A DNA stretch of 64,000 nt. Origin: an uncultured Paracoccaceae bacterium. GTDB lineage: Bacteria; Pseudomonadota; Alphaproteobacteria; Rhodobacterales; Rhodobacteraceae. The notes beneath the pieces are model-generated. The model ran no database searches. It was not told the origin of the DNA and saw only the letters and a program-made list of their open reading frames with translations. The stretch is taken from positions 89,180-153,179 of the forward strand of contig CANMQJ010000014.1 in assembly GCA_947500005.1 (NCBI GenBank). Reading direction: 5' to 3'. Both the position numbers and the translations under genes were made by a program. Shown here one piece after another: positions 19,193-28,583 of this stretch. The number at the start of each line of letters is the position of its first letter. Position 1 is the first letter of the stretch.

Positions 19193-19269
19193 GTCCACCT
19201 GTCCTTGTCGGCTGTCGTTGCGCTTTCTATATTGCAGGTAGCCAGACATTGAAACCGTTGGAGACAGCG

Positions 19270-19593
19270 ATGAACCTGCCCCCCAAAGTAACCGAACGCG
19301 CCTTTGCCCGCCTTGCCGAGATTGGCGCGGCAGATCAGGGTCAAGCCCTGCGCGTTGCCGTCGAAGGCGGCGGCTGTTCGGGGTTCCAGTACGAGATCGC
19401 ACTCGACGCACCGGCCAAGGACGACCTTGTTCTCGAAGGGCAGGGTCAGAAGGTCGTCGTGGACAGTGTCTCGCTGCCCTTTCTCGAGAACGCCACCATC
19501 GATTTCACCGAAGAGCTGATCGGCGCGCGCTTCGTGATCGATAACCCCAATGCGAGTTCCTCCTGCGGATGCGGGACCTCTTTCTCGATGTAA
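19270..19593 (+). CDS. erpA: Iron-sulfur cluster insertion protein, A-type carrier
   Basis: 107-residue A-type Fe-S carrier (ErpA/IscA). The three cluster-binding cysteines are one in GGGCSGFQY and two in SSCGCGTSF near the C-terminus, the standard C-Xn-C-G-C arrangement. It delivers clusters to apo-enzymes such as IspG, which is encoded at 46 kb. The start MNLPPKVTERAF at 19270 follows GAGACAG; translation could begin seven codons earlier but this start is conventional. Divergent from dgt. Confidence 0.92.
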   Translation: MNLPPKVTERAFARLAEIGAADQGQALRVAVEGGGCSGFQYEIALDAPAKDDLVLEGQGQKVVVDSVSLPFLENATIDFTEELIGARFVIDNPNASSSCGCGTSFSM

Positions 19594-19619
19594 CCAGACC
19601 GGCACCGGAAAGCGCGGCC

Positions 19620-19894
19620 CTAATAAGGCGGCGCCAGAACTTCGGGGGCGAGGCCCGCCCCCAAGTGCTGCGTGCATTCGAGAATGTTCAGAAGCTCGAC
19701 ATTTTCCTTCAGCCAGAAAACTTCCTCCTCGATCCTGCGATGCCGCGCGAAACAGGCGAAATGGGACGCCAGCCGCGCGTGAGGCCCGGATCGGGCCGGG
19801 CGGCAAAGGCGAACGGGAACATCTCGACCCTTTCCCCGTCGATCATGGTGGCAGCCTGATTGTTCCGGCAGATGGTTTTCAGCAGTGCAGTCAT
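19620..19894 (-). pseudogene. Small gene that appears frameshifted
   Basis: The first frame starts MTALLKTICRNNQAATMIDG at 19894 and reads well up to about residue 32 (MFPFAFAAR). After that it becomes Pro/Arg/Ser-rich, with less regular third positions, and stops at 19709. In another frame of the same strand a convincing C-terminus runs to the stop at 19620: ARLASHFACFARHRRIEEEV, then a charged helix with KENVELLNILEC. That second frame has no start codon of its own. One single-base change near 19780-19805 would fuse them into a ~92-residue protein. It is either a true frameshift, a sequence error, or two chance frames. No family recognised. Confidence 0.45.
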
Positions 19895-20197
19895 GGTCAA
19901 GTCCCTCTTCGGGTGAATGGCTGAAAACCTACGGTTGCCGAGGAAAACCGATCCGCAAACAATTGCTCAATCTAAAGTTGTAAAAACATACATTTTCCCC
20001 CCGGCAAACAAAGAAGTGTCATCCTTGGCCTTTTCCGGAATTACCGGCAGAACACTTCATCCTATCCGCATCAGCGGTTTTCCGGAAATGTTCCGCGCGT
20101 GCCAGACACGACCGATCCGAATCACCCGCTTTTTCTGCCCCTTGCTCCCCCTCCTCGGGAGAGGATAGACCGGGGCGAACAGCCGGGAGGGTCAGGC
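19895..20197. other. A+T-richer intergenic stretch without a gene
   Basis: About 300 bases between the small minus-strand gene and exonuclease III. It is clearly richer in A and T than its surroundings, with runs such as AAGTTGTAAAAACATACATT (19973-19992). TTTTCCGGAA occurs twice (20031-20040 and 20078-20087), 47 bp apart. Promoters are likely here for one or both flanking genes. No coding frame is convincing. Confidence 0.5.
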
Positions 20198-20977
20198 ATG
20201 AAGATCGCCACGTTCAACATCAACGGCATCAAGGCGCGCTCCGGGGCGCTCACCGACTGGATCGACGAGGCGCAGCCGGACATTGCCGTCCTGCAGGAGA
20301 TCAAGTCGCTCGACGAGAATTTCCCGCGCGAGCTGTTCGAGGATCGCGGCTACTCGGTGGAAACCCATGGTCAGAAAAGCTTCAACGGCGTGGCCATCCT
20401 CTCGAAACTGCCGCTCGAGGATGTTCAGCGCGGGCTTCCGGGCGATGACAGCGACGAACAGGCCCGATGGATCGAGGCGACGGTCGTGGGAAAGCAGGCG
20501 ATCCGGATTTGCGGACTGTACCTTCCGAACGGCAACCCGGCACCCGGGCCGAAATACGACTACAAGCTCGCCTGGATGGACAGACTGTATCACAGGGCGC
20601 AGGACCTGATGAAATCCGAGGAGCCCGCGCTGATGGCGGGCGACTACAACATCATCCCGCAGGAGGAGGACGCAAAGCGCCCCGACGCCTGGCGCGACGA
20701 TGCTCTCTTCCGTCCCGAAAGCCGCGCGGCCTTTCGGCGGATCGTCAACCTTGGATACACCGACGCCTTTCGCGCGCGGGTCCAGGGGCCGGGGCATTAT
20801 TCCTTCTGGGACTACCAGGCAGGTGCGTGGAACCGAAACGATGGCATCCGGATCGACCACCTGCTGCTGAACCCGCAGGCCGCTGATCTGCTGCTGGATT
20901 GCCGGATCGATGCCGAGAGCCGCGGGCGTGAAAAACCCTCGGACCATGTTCCGGTCTGGGTGGAGCTCGACCTCTGA
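20198..20977 (+). CDS. xthA: Exodeoxyribonuclease III / AP endonuclease
   Basis: Repairs abasic sites and trims 3' ends of DNA. 259 residues. Exonuclease-endonuclease-phosphatase motifs: MKIATFNINGIKAR (Asn), VLQEIKS (Glu metal ligand), LYLPNGNP (catalytic Tyr), MAGDYNIIP (Asp/Asn) and KPSDHVPVWVELDL (catalytic Asp-His near the end), with IRIDHLLLNP before it. ATG 20198 is preceded by GGGAGGG. The frame running upstream is not part of the protein. Confidence 0.95.
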   Translation: MKIATFNINGIKARSGALTDWIDEAQPDIAVLQEIKSLDENFPRELFEDRGYSVETHGQKSFNGVAILSKLPLEDVQRGLPGDDSDEQARWIEATVVGKQAIRICGLYLPNGNPAPGPKYDYKLAWMDRLYHRAQDLMKSEEPALMAGDYNIIPQEEDAKRPDAWRDDALFRPESRAAFRRIVNLGYTDAFRARVQGPGHYSFWDYQAGAWNRNDGIRIDHLLLNPQAADLLLDCRIDAESRGREKPSDHVPVWVELDL

Positions 20978-20981
20978 AAAC

Positions 20982-22154
20982 TCAGCCTGCGGTTACATCG
21001 TGGCCGTAGATCCAGTCGAACCGACGCACCATGCGCTCGGGGGCCAGGGCACCGGCAAGACGCAACGCAATGTGCCCGGCCTTGCGAACCGGCGCCGGGC
21101 GCATGTGAAACTTCCATGCATTGCCATTGGCCGCCGCGATGACCCGCTCGGCGCGATCGCGCCGCCGCGCCTGATAGCGGCGCAACCCTTCGCGCATCGT
21201 GGAAGCACCCGCAAGGCTGTCGGCCAGCACCCAGGCGTCCTCCAGCGCGAGGTTCGCGCCCTGCGCCATGAAGGGAAGCGTCGGGTGGGCGGCATCACCC
21301 AGGATCGCAACGGATTGGCCATGCCAACGCCGTGCTACCGGGTGACGGAACAGACCCCAAAGACGCACCTCCTCGACAAGGTCGAGCAACGCGCGCGGCG
21401 TTCTCTCGAACCCGGCAAAGGCAGCGCGCAGGTTGTCGGGGTCATCCGCGTGATCCCACCCTTCCGCCGCCCAGTCGCGACGCTCCTGCACGGCGACGAT
21501 GTTGACAAGCTGCCCGTCCCGCAACGGATAGCAGACCAGGTGCCTGCCCGGCCCCATGAAGATCTGGGATTCCGATGGCAGGTCGAGCAGGTTCGGAACG
21601 ACCGCGCGCCAGGCGACCTGCCCGGTGAAGAAAGGCGCGTCCGTCCCATTCAGGGCTACGCGTGCCCGCGAATGCAGCCCGTCCGCGCCAATCACCAAGT
21701 CTGCCTGAACGTCAGCCCCGTTGGCCATGTGGAGATGCGCGCGGGGCCCATCCTCGACACGGTCGATCCGTTGCAGCAACCGGACCTGCACGCCAGCCCG
21801 GCGCACCGCATCCGCCAGAAGCTCGATCAGGTCGGCCCGATGCACCAGGCGATAGCTCTGCCCGGTGGCATGGGCGTCCAGGTCCAGCCGGAGAACCTCG
21901 CCCGGCTTGCGATAGTCGCGCAAGACCACGGCATGTGAAGGCATGGAAGCCGAGAAAAGCGCACGTTCCAGACCAAGCGCTCGCAACACCGCAACGCCGT
22001 TCGGGCTGATCTGAAGCCCCGCCCCCACCTCGCGGATCGCGTCAGCCTGTTCGAACACCACAACTTCGGCGCCGCGTTGGCGCAGTGCCAGAGCGGCGGC
22101 GAGCCCACCGATCCCGGCGCCCGCGACCACGAGTTTTCGTCCGGCGAAATCCAT
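20982..22154 (-). CDS. FAD-dependent aromatic-ring-type monooxygenase
   Basis: Group A flavoprotein monooxygenase, 390 residues, resembling salicylate/3-hydroxybenzoate hydroxylases. FAD-binding GxGxxG is GAGIGG at residues 12-17, the DG motif is VIGADGLHSRAR (~154-165) and the second FAD motif is AILGDAAHPTLPFMAQG (~270-286). Residues 43-53 (VGAGLQISPNG) match the family's flavin loop. No ring-cleavage or transport gene is adjacent, so the substrate is unknown. Convergent with xthA (4-bp gap) and downstream of the dksA terminator. Confidence 0.85.
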   Translation of the reverse strand: MDFAGRKLVVAGAGIGGLAAALALRQRGAEVVVFEQADAIREVGAGLQISPNGVAVLRALGLERALFSASMPSHAVVLRDYRKPGEVLRLDLDAHATGQSYRLVHRADLIELLADAVRRAGVQVRLLQRIDRVEDGPRAHLHMANGADVQADLVIGADGLHSRARVALNGTDAPFFTGQVAWRAVVPNLLDLPSESQIFMGPGRHLVCYPLRDGQLVNIVAVQERRDWAAEGWDHADDPDNLRAAFAGFERTPRALLDLVEEVRLWGLFRHPVARRWHGQSVAILGDAAHPTLPFMAQGANLALEDAWVLADSLAGASTMREGLRRYQARRRDRAERVIAAANGNAWKFHMRPAPVRKAGHIALRLAGALAPERMVRRFDWIYGHDVTAG

Positions 22155-22170
22155 TTTTTCCCTTTAAAGC

Positions 22171-22198
22171 AAAAACGCCGGAGCGGAAGGCCCCGGCG
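22171..22198 (-). terminator. Rho-independent terminator of dksA
   Basis: On the minus strand, CGCCGG and CCGGCG form a GC stem around an 11-base loop that can pair further, and TTTTT follows directly (the A-run at 22171-22175 on the plus strand). It starts 28 bases after the dksA stop, so dksA and the monooxygenase are probably separate units. Confidence 0.75.
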
Positions 22199-22225
22199 CT
22201 TGTAACTTGAACGGCTCAAGGGGCC

Positions 22226-22648
22226 TCAATCGTCGCGATGGACCTTTTCACGACGTTCGTGGCGTTCCTGTGCCTCGAGCGTCATGGTCGCGATCGGGCG
22301 CGCATCCAGCCGCTTGAGCGAGATCGGATCGCCGGTCACCTCGCAATATCCGTATTCGCCTTCGTCGATGCGGCGCAGCGCGGCGTCGATCTTGGCGACC
22401 AGCTTCCGCTGGCGGTCGCGGGTCCGAAGTTCCAGCGCGCGGTCTGTTTCCTCGCTCGCACGGTCTGCTACATCGGGAATGTTGCGTGTATTGTCCTGCA
22501 GCCCCTCGATCGTGTCGCGGCTGCCCGCCAGAAGTTCGTTTTTCCAATTGATCAGCTTGATGCGGAAGTATTCAAGCTGACGGTCATTCATGAACGGTTC
22601 GTCCTCGGCCGGACGGTAATCGTCCGGCAGGAAGGTTTCCTGCTTCAT
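22226..22648 (-). CDS. dksA: RNA polymerase-binding factor DksA, degenerate zinc finger
   Basis: Binds the secondary channel of RNA polymerase and, with ppGpp, tunes rRNA and amino-acid promoters. 140 residues from ATG 22648 (MKQETFLPDDYRP). The coiled-coil tip is NIPDVADRASEETD, keeping the Asp/Ala tip residues. The globular part has GEYGYCEVTGDPISLKRL, but only one of the four zinc-finger cysteines remains; the second C-x-x-C is replaced by MTLEAQERHE. This reduced form is known from Rhodobacter-type DksA. A start 18 codons upstream (22702) also has a ribosome binding site, giving 158 residues. Confidence 0.93.
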   Translation of the reverse strand: MKQETFLPDDYRPAEDEPFMNDRQLEYFRIKLINWKNELLAGSRDTIEGLQDNTRNIPDVADRASEETDRALELRTRDRQRKLVAKIDAALRRIDEGEYGYCEVTGDPISLKRLDARPIATMTLEAQERHERREKVHRDD

Positions 22649-22954
22649 CTTGGCTCCCTCGGCACGGCCTGAAACGTCGATCGCGTGTGTTTCACCTGAC
22701 ATTCGGCTCTCCCTTCTGCGGTGCGTTTAGCCCGTTGGCCGTGGAATGTCACTACACAAAGAGCGCAATATCATGTCAAAAGATGATCAGAACAGGGGCG
22801 TCTGTGTCCTAGGACAAATCCTTGTTTTACAGTCGGTTTTTTCCGAGAGATCCGCCATGCCGGGTCTCGATGCCGCAGGGCGGCGCTTGCCAAAGCCCGG
22901 CTGCGCATTTAGGTCAGGGTCGAGCCATCGCATGGACAGATTTCGGAGACTTTC
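22649..22954. other. Divergent promoter region between dksA and moxR
   Basis: No convincing gene. The first ~54 bases may be coding if dksA uses its upstream ATG at 22702. The rest should hold the dksA promoter (minus strand) and the moxR promoter. TTGCCA at ~22888 with TTTAGG 17 bp later is a possible sigma-70-type pair for moxR. A 70-codon frame from 22746 lacks protein-like features. Confidence 0.45.
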
Positions 22955-23800
<846 letters not shown>

Positions 23801-23884
23801 TCCGGCGAACCGGGGGCTGCAGGCTTATGAGGCTTGCCCCGATTTGGCCCGAATGCCACCATAGACGTGACGTGAAGATGCGGC

Positions 23885-24379
23885 ATGACTGGACCACCTG
23901 GCTGCTATTTGGATTTCGGGATATTGGCATTGGATGATGATGTGCAGATCCGCCCGCTGCGGGCCGACGACCGGCAGGGCTGGGCGGAGATGTGGCGGGA
24001 TTATCTGGCGTTCTACGAGACCGAACTGCCGCCGGAAATCTATGACAGCAGCTTCGCACGGCTTCTCGGCGACGACCCGCAGGATTTCTCGGGTCTGGTG
24101 GCGGAATGCGATGGCCGTCTCGTGGGGCTTGTCCATTTCCTGTTCCACCGGCACGGATGGAGGGTCGAGAATGTCTGCTATCTTCAGGATCTCTATGCCC
24201 GGCCCGAAATGCGCGGAAAGGGTGTGGGCCGCAAGCTGATCGAAGCCGTGTATGCCGAGGCGGACCGGACCGGCGCGCCGTCGGTCTACTGGCTGACACA
24301 GGATTTCAATCACACCGCCCGCCATCTCTATGACCGGGTCGACAAGCTTACCCCCTTCATCAAGTATCAGCGGCCATGA
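23885..24379 (+). CDS. GNAT-family N-acetyltransferase
   Basis: 164-residue GNAT. Acetyl-CoA binding pyrophosphate loop R-G-K-G-V-G-R-K (motif A) lies in LYARPEMRGKGVGRKLIEAV (~105-124), with VYWLTQDFNHTARHLYDRV as motif B; this arrangement resembles small-molecule acetyltransferases. The N-terminal ~15 residues are uncertain because in-frame TTG codons just before DDDVQIRPL could also start translation. Its stop overlaps the start of the DUF2927 gene (ATGA). Substrate unknown. Confidence 0.8.
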   Translation: MTGPPGCYLDFGILALDDDVQIRPLRADDRQGWAEMWRDYLAFYETELPPEIYDSSFARLLGDDPQDFSGLVAECDGRLVGLVHFLFHRHGWRVENVCYLQDLYARPEMRGKGVGRKLIEAVYAEADRTGAPSVYWLTQDFNHTARHLYDRVDKLTPFIKYQRP

Positions 24380-25743
24380 TCAGACGCGCGACTCTCATCA
24401 TGGCGTTGCTGCTGGCCGGTTGCGACACGGTCCCGCTGGAAGACATGCCCACCCGTGCACAGATCGCGGACAGCACCCTGCCACCGATGAAAAGCTTTTC
24501 GGCACCGCGGCCCCAGCCTCCGGCACGGTCGAACGCCAATATCGCCGCCGATTTCCTTGATCTGCATTTCGAGTTGGAAAGCGGCCGCCAATTGCCCGTG
24601 ATGACGCGGTTCGAAACGCCGATCACAGTCAGGGTCACGGGCGCGCCGCCGCCCTCGCTGCAATCCGATCTGTCCAGGCTTCTGTCGCGCCTGCGCAACG
24701 AGGCGGGCATCGACATCCGGCAGGTCTCCTCGGGGGCGGCGAACATCACCATCGATGCGGTCAGCCGCTCCGAGATACGCCGCGCCCTGCCGCAGGCGGC
24801 CTGTTTCGTGGTCCCCAACGTCACCAGCCTGTCCGATTTCCGGCGCGAGCGCAGGCGGGACAAGACCAACTGGTCTCTTCTTGAAAAGCGCGAGAAGCTG
24901 GGCATCTTCGTCCCCAACGATGCAACCCCGCAAGAGGTGCGCGACTGCATGCACGAGGAGCTGGCCCAGGCGATCGGCCCCCTCAATGACCTCTATTCCC
25001 TGCCCGAGTCGATCTTCAACGACGACAACATGCACACGGTGCTGACCGGGTTCGACATGTTGATCCTGCGCGCGACCTATGCTCCCGAACTGCGCAGCGG
25101 CATGACCCGCGCCGAGGTGGCAAGGATCCTGCCCGATCTGCTGGCCCGGCTGAACCCCCGCGGGATCGGGATTGCCCCGCAACAGGTCGTCCGCACACCG
25201 CGTTCCTGGATCGATGCGATGCAGCGGGCGCTTGGTCCCGGTTCGGGCTTGGAAACCCGCGTGCGCGCTGCCGACGAGGCGACACGCATCGCCCAGGCGC
25301 AGGGCTGGACCGACCAGCGCCGCGCCTTTTCGCATTACACGCTCGGCCGCATGATCCAGATGAGCGATCCCGACCTTGCCCAACGCCACTACGCCGCGGC
25401 GCTGCAATTCCTCGACCAGACACCGGGAACCGGGCTTCAGAAGGCCCATGTGCGGGCGCAGACGGCCGCCTATGCCATCTCTCGGGGGGACGGCAAGACT
25501 GCGCTGGCCCAGCTCAAGGGGCCTATGGAGGAAGTCCGCCGGGCCGAGAATGCGGCCCTTCTGGCCACCATGATGCTCTTGCAGGCCGAGGCGCTCGACC
25601 TCGAAGGCCGCAGCGAAGAGGCCGCCGCCACCCGGCTGGACAGTCTGGGCTGGGCGCGATACGGCTTCGGCTCGGACTGGGCGGTTCGCGCGCTGATGCA
25701 GGACATCGCGCTGCTGAACCCCCGCAACAGGCTGGGCGGATAG
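24376..25743 (+). CDS. DUF2927-type lipoprotein
   Basis: 455 residues. Lipoprotein signal: MIRRATLIMALLLAGC with lipid-Cys at residue 16 (L-A-G-C). A region around 55-240 matches the DUF2927 layout seen in Rhodobacterales: a strand-rich start (LPVMTRFETPITVRV), then FVVPNVTSLSDF, DCMHEELAQAIGPLNDLYSLPESIFNDDN (a His-Glu pair, protease-like but unproven) and TGFDMLILRATY. The C-terminal 180 residues are helical repeats resembling TPRs (FSHYTLGRMIQ...QRHYAAALQFLDQ). Translationally coupled to the preceding GNAT gene. Function unknown. Confidence 0.75.
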   Translation: MIRRATLIMALLLAGCDTVPLEDMPTRAQIADSTLPPMKSFSAPRPQPPARSNANIAADFLDLHFELESGRQLPVMTRFETPITVRVTGAPPPSLQSDLSRLLSRLRNEAGIDIRQVSSGAANITIDAVSRSEIRRALPQAACFVVPNVTSLSDFRRERRRDKTNWSLLEKREKLGIFVPNDATPQEVRDCMHEELAQAIGPLNDLYSLPESIFNDDNMHTVLTGFDMLILRATYAPELRSGMTRAEVARILPDLLARLNPRGIGIAPQQVVRTPRSWIDAMQRALGPGSGLETRVRAADEATRIAQAQGWTDQRRAFSHYTLGRMIQMSDPDLAQRHYAAALQFLDQTPGTGLQKAHVRAQTAAYAISRGDGKTALAQLKGPMEEVRRAENAALLATMMLLQAEALDLEGRSEEAAATRLDSLGWARYGFGSDWAVRALMQDIALLNPRNRLGG

Positions 25744-25750
25744 GAACGCG

Positions 25751-25918
25751 ATGATCATTCTGGGATTTGCCGTGCTGGGTGTGGTGCTCGGCGCATGGAC
25801 GGCGAAGAGACGCAAGGGATCGGGCGCGGATGTCGCGCAATACGCTGCCGTTTACGGGATTGCCTTTGCGCTTCTGGGTCTGCTCACTACATTGGTCCTA
25901 GACCGCGTATTATTCTGA
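25751..25918 (+). CDS. 55-residue two-span membrane protein
   Basis: A small gene filling the gap between the DUF2927 lipoprotein and the VWA protein. It reads MIILGFAVLGVVLGAWTAKR, a basic linker KGSGADVAQY, then a second hydrophobic segment (YGIAFALLGLLTTLVL) and DRVLF. AGGA lies 6 bases before the ATG, and the gaps to its neighbours are 7 and 6 bp, so it is very likely part of the operon. The two spans with a charged loop suggest an inner-membrane hairpin. No family recognised. Confidence 0.7.
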   Translation: MIILGFAVLGVVLGAWTAKRRKGSGADVAQYAAVYGIAFALLGLLTTLVLDRVLF

Positions 25919-25924
25919 GGCCCC

Positions 25925-27109
25925 ATGTTTCTTCCTTTCTTCGAGAACCTGCGCAAAGCCGGCGTGCCTGTTTCGCTGCGCGAATACCTGACCTTTCTCG
26001 AAGGGATGAAAGCGGGCCTCGCCACCTACGATGTCGAGGCCTTCTACTACCTCGCGCGCGTCTCGATGGTGAAGGACGAGCGCCACATCGACAAGTTCGA
26101 CCGCGCCTTTGCCGCCTCCTTCAAGGGACTTGAGGAGATCAGCCTGCAAAACGTGCTGGAGGCCGTGGACATCCCCGGCGACTGGCTCGAGAAAATGGCC
26201 GAAAAGCACCTTTCGGAGGACGAAAAGGCCGAGATCGAGGCGCTTGGCGGGTTCGAAAAGCTGATGGAAACCCTGCGCGAGCGCCTCAAGGAGCAGGAAG
26301 GCCGCCACCAGGGCGGCAACAAGTGGATCGGCACCGCAGGCACCTCGCCTTTCGGTGCCTATGGATACAATCCCGAAGGCGTACGCATCGGCCAGAAGGA
26401 AAGCCGCCACCGCCGCGCGGTAAAGGTCTGGGACAAGCGCGAGTTCAGGAACCTCGACGATACGGTCGAACTGGGCACACGCAACATCAAGGTCGCGCTC
26501 AAACGGCTGCGCCGCTGGGCGCGCGAGGGCGCGCACGAGGAACTGGACCTCGACGGCACGATCCGCGCCACGGCCGAGCATGGATATCTCGACGTCAAGA
26601 CCCGGCCCGAGCGGCACAACGCGGTCAAGGTGGTGCTGTTTCTGGACGTGGGCGGCTCGATGGACCCGCATGTGAAGGTTGTGGAAGAGCTGTTTTCCGC
26701 CGCGCGGTCCGAGTTCAAGCACCTCGAGTACTACTATTTCCACAACTGTCTCTATGAAGGTGTCTGGCGCGACAACCGCCGCCGCTGGGACAAGCAGACT
26801 CCCACATGGGAAGTTCTGCGCACCTATGGCCCCGACTACAAATGCATCTTCGTCGGCGACGCCTCGATGAGCCCTTACGAGATCGCCTATCCCGGCGGTG
26901 CGAACGAGCACTGGAACGCCGAGGCCGGGCAGACATGGCTGACGCGCGCGCGCGAGCAATGGCCCTCCAACCTCTGGATCAACCCGGTGCCCCAGAAATA
27001 TTGGGACTACACGCATTCCATCTCGATGATCCGTGACATCTTCGAGGGCCAGATGGTTCCGATGACGCTTCAGGGGCTGGAGCGCGGGATGCGCGACCTG
27101 ACGCGCTGA
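25925..27109 (+). CDS. VWA-domain protein, CoxE-like, partner of MoxR
   Basis: 394 residues. The N-terminal half is helical (MFLPFFENLRKAGVPVSLREYLTFLEG, typical of the CoxE-like group) with a charged region near 100-130. The C-terminal half is a von Willebrand A fold starting VKVVLFLDVGGSMDPHVK (~236-253). The metal-ion site reads D-V-G-G-S instead of D-x-S-x-S, so the first serine is a glycine. Later conserved pieces are CIFVGDASMSPYEI and NPVPQKYWDYTHSI. It probably acts with the MoxR ATPase encoded upstream. Confidence 0.88.
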   Translation: MFLPFFENLRKAGVPVSLREYLTFLEGMKAGLATYDVEAFYYLARVSMVKDERHIDKFDRAFAASFKGLEEISLQNVLEAVDIPGDWLEKMAEKHLSEDEKAEIEALGGFEKLMETLRERLKEQEGRHQGGNKWIGTAGTSPFGAYGYNPEGVRIGQKESRHRRAVKVWDKREFRNLDDTVELGTRNIKVALKRLRRWAREGAHEELDLDGTIRATAEHGYLDVKTRPERHNAVKVVLFLDVGGSMDPHVKVVEELFSAARSEFKHLEYYYFHNCLYEGVWRDNRRRWDKQTPTWEVLRTYGPDYKCIFVGDASMSPYEIAYPGGANEHWNAEAGQTWLTRAREQWPSNLWINPVPQKYWDYTHSISMIRDIFEGQMVPMTLQGLERGMRDLTR

Positions 27110-27116
27110 GCCGGGC

Positions 27117-28544
27117 ATGGAGGCTCTGCAGGCGCCGTTGGGCCCTATCCTGATCCTCGACGATGTGTGCGAGGGCCGCATGGCGCTGGCCGCGCTCTTC
27201 GTGATGCCACGCGACGACGTCCCTGCCCCCATCGAGACCGAGCACGAGACGGTGGCGCCCGACCGTATCGCACGCTACCGGGGCGCCGACATCTATCGCG
27301 CCCGCTTCATCCTGCCCGCCGATGAACCCTCCGCCTATCAATGGAACGGTCAGCGCTTCGACCTGGCCGGGCTGGGGGGCGACCTGCGCATCGCCTATGT
27401 CTCCTGCAACGGCGAGGAGCACGGCGATCTCGACCGCCCCGGCGAAGAGCGCGACGTCATGTGGGCGCGGTTGGCAGAAGACCATGACGAGGTGCCTTTC
27501 AGCCTTCTGTTGCATGGCGGCGATCAGGTCTATGCCGACGAGGTCACCCTCGGCCATCCGCTCAGCGAAAACTGGCCTGACCGGATCCCGCGCGATCCGT
27601 CCCGCGCCGATCTGGCCGAGCTGCGCGCGCATCTGCGCGAACGGTTTATGGAACGCTACCTTGCCGTCTATCGCTGCCCCGGCATGGCGCATGTGGCCGC
27701 GCGGGTCCCCTCCCTGATGCAGTGGGACGATCACGACATCTGCGACGGCTGGGGCTCGCTGCGGCGCTCGCGCACCTACTCGCCGGTAGGGCAGACCCTG
27801 TTCGATGCGGCGCGCGAGGCCGCCCTGCTGTTCCAGCACGCGGCCACGGATGGCGATCTGCCCGCACGCTTTGCCGACCCGTTGGGCCTGCATCTGGGCT
27901 GGCAGGTTACCGCGCCGGGCCTGCGCATCCTCGGGCCAGACCTGCGATCCGAACGCAGCCGGCGCGAGGTCATGGGACAACGCGGCTGGCCGTGGATCGA
28001 GAACGCGGCGCGCGCATCCGCGCCGGGACGAACGTTGGTGATGTCGAGCGTGCCGCTCTTGGGTCCCCGCCTGTCCCTGCTGGAACTGCTGATGGTGCTC
28101 ACGCCCTCGATGCAGAAATACGAGGATGACCTGCGCGACCAGTGGCAAAGCCGTGCGCATCGCGGCTCCTGGATCCAGATGCTGGCCCTGATGGCCCGCA
28201 TCGCCGAGCCCCCGGATCAGCAGGTCACGATCCTGTCGGGCGAGATCCACCTCGCTACGCGCGGCGAGATGACCTTGGCCGAGGGCAAGGTCATGCATCA
28301 ATTGGTCGCCTCGGGCATCGCCCATCGCGCCCCGCCCCAGGTCTGGGCGCGCGTTCTGGGCGCGCTGGCATGGATGGGTGAAAGCCCCCTGCCCGGCCAC
28401 CCGGTCCGCATCAGGCCCATCCCCGGCCAGCCCCGCCGTTACGTCGCCGAGCGCAATTACCTGACCCTCGAGCACAAAGGTGGCGACTGGTCGGCGCGCT
28501 GGGTCTTGGAGGAGTCGGGCCGCGCGCCACCATTGATGCTTTGA
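27117..28544 (+). CDS. PhoD-like metallophosphatase
   Basis: 475-residue member of the PhoD-like phosphatase superfamily. Metal-site motifs: LRIAYVSCNGEE (Cys, ~99-110), LLHGGDQVYADE (~138-149) and MQWDDHDICDGWGS (~201-214). The late His motif is ILSGEIHLA rather than the common SGDxH. There is no signal peptide, unlike secreted PhoD, so it is predicted to be cytoplasmic and probably does not scavenge external phosphate. It lies 7 bp after the VWA gene and is likely co-transcribed. Confidence 0.85.
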   Translation: MEALQAPLGPILILDDVCEGRMALAALFVMPRDDVPAPIETEHETVAPDRIARYRGADIYRARFILPADEPSAYQWNGQRFDLAGLGGDLRIAYVSCNGEEHGDLDRPGEERDVMWARLAEDHDEVPFSLLLHGGDQVYADEVTLGHPLSENWPDRIPRDPSRADLAELRAHLRERFMERYLAVYRCPGMAHVAARVPSLMQWDDHDICDGWGSLRRSRTYSPVGQTLFDAAREAALLFQHAATDGDLPARFADPLGLHLGWQVTAPGLRILGPDLRSERSRREVMGQRGWPWIENAARASAPGRTLVMSSVPLLGPRLSLLELLMVLTPSMQKYEDDLRDQWQSRAHRGSWIQMLALMARIAEPPDQQVTILSGEIHLATRGEMTLAEGKVMHQLVASGIAHRAPPQVWARVLGALAWMGESPLPGHPVRIRPIPGQPRRYVAERNYLTLEHKGGDWSARWVLEESGRAPPLML

Positions 28545-28583
28545 TCTCTTGCCGCGCCCCTCGCGCCAGCCCATATCTGGACC

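Noticed and set aside
16379..19252. 957-codon plus-strand open frame
   Set aside because: It is entirely antisense to argS and dgt, both with complete catalytic motifs. Its His/Arg/Gly-rich composition is not protein-like.
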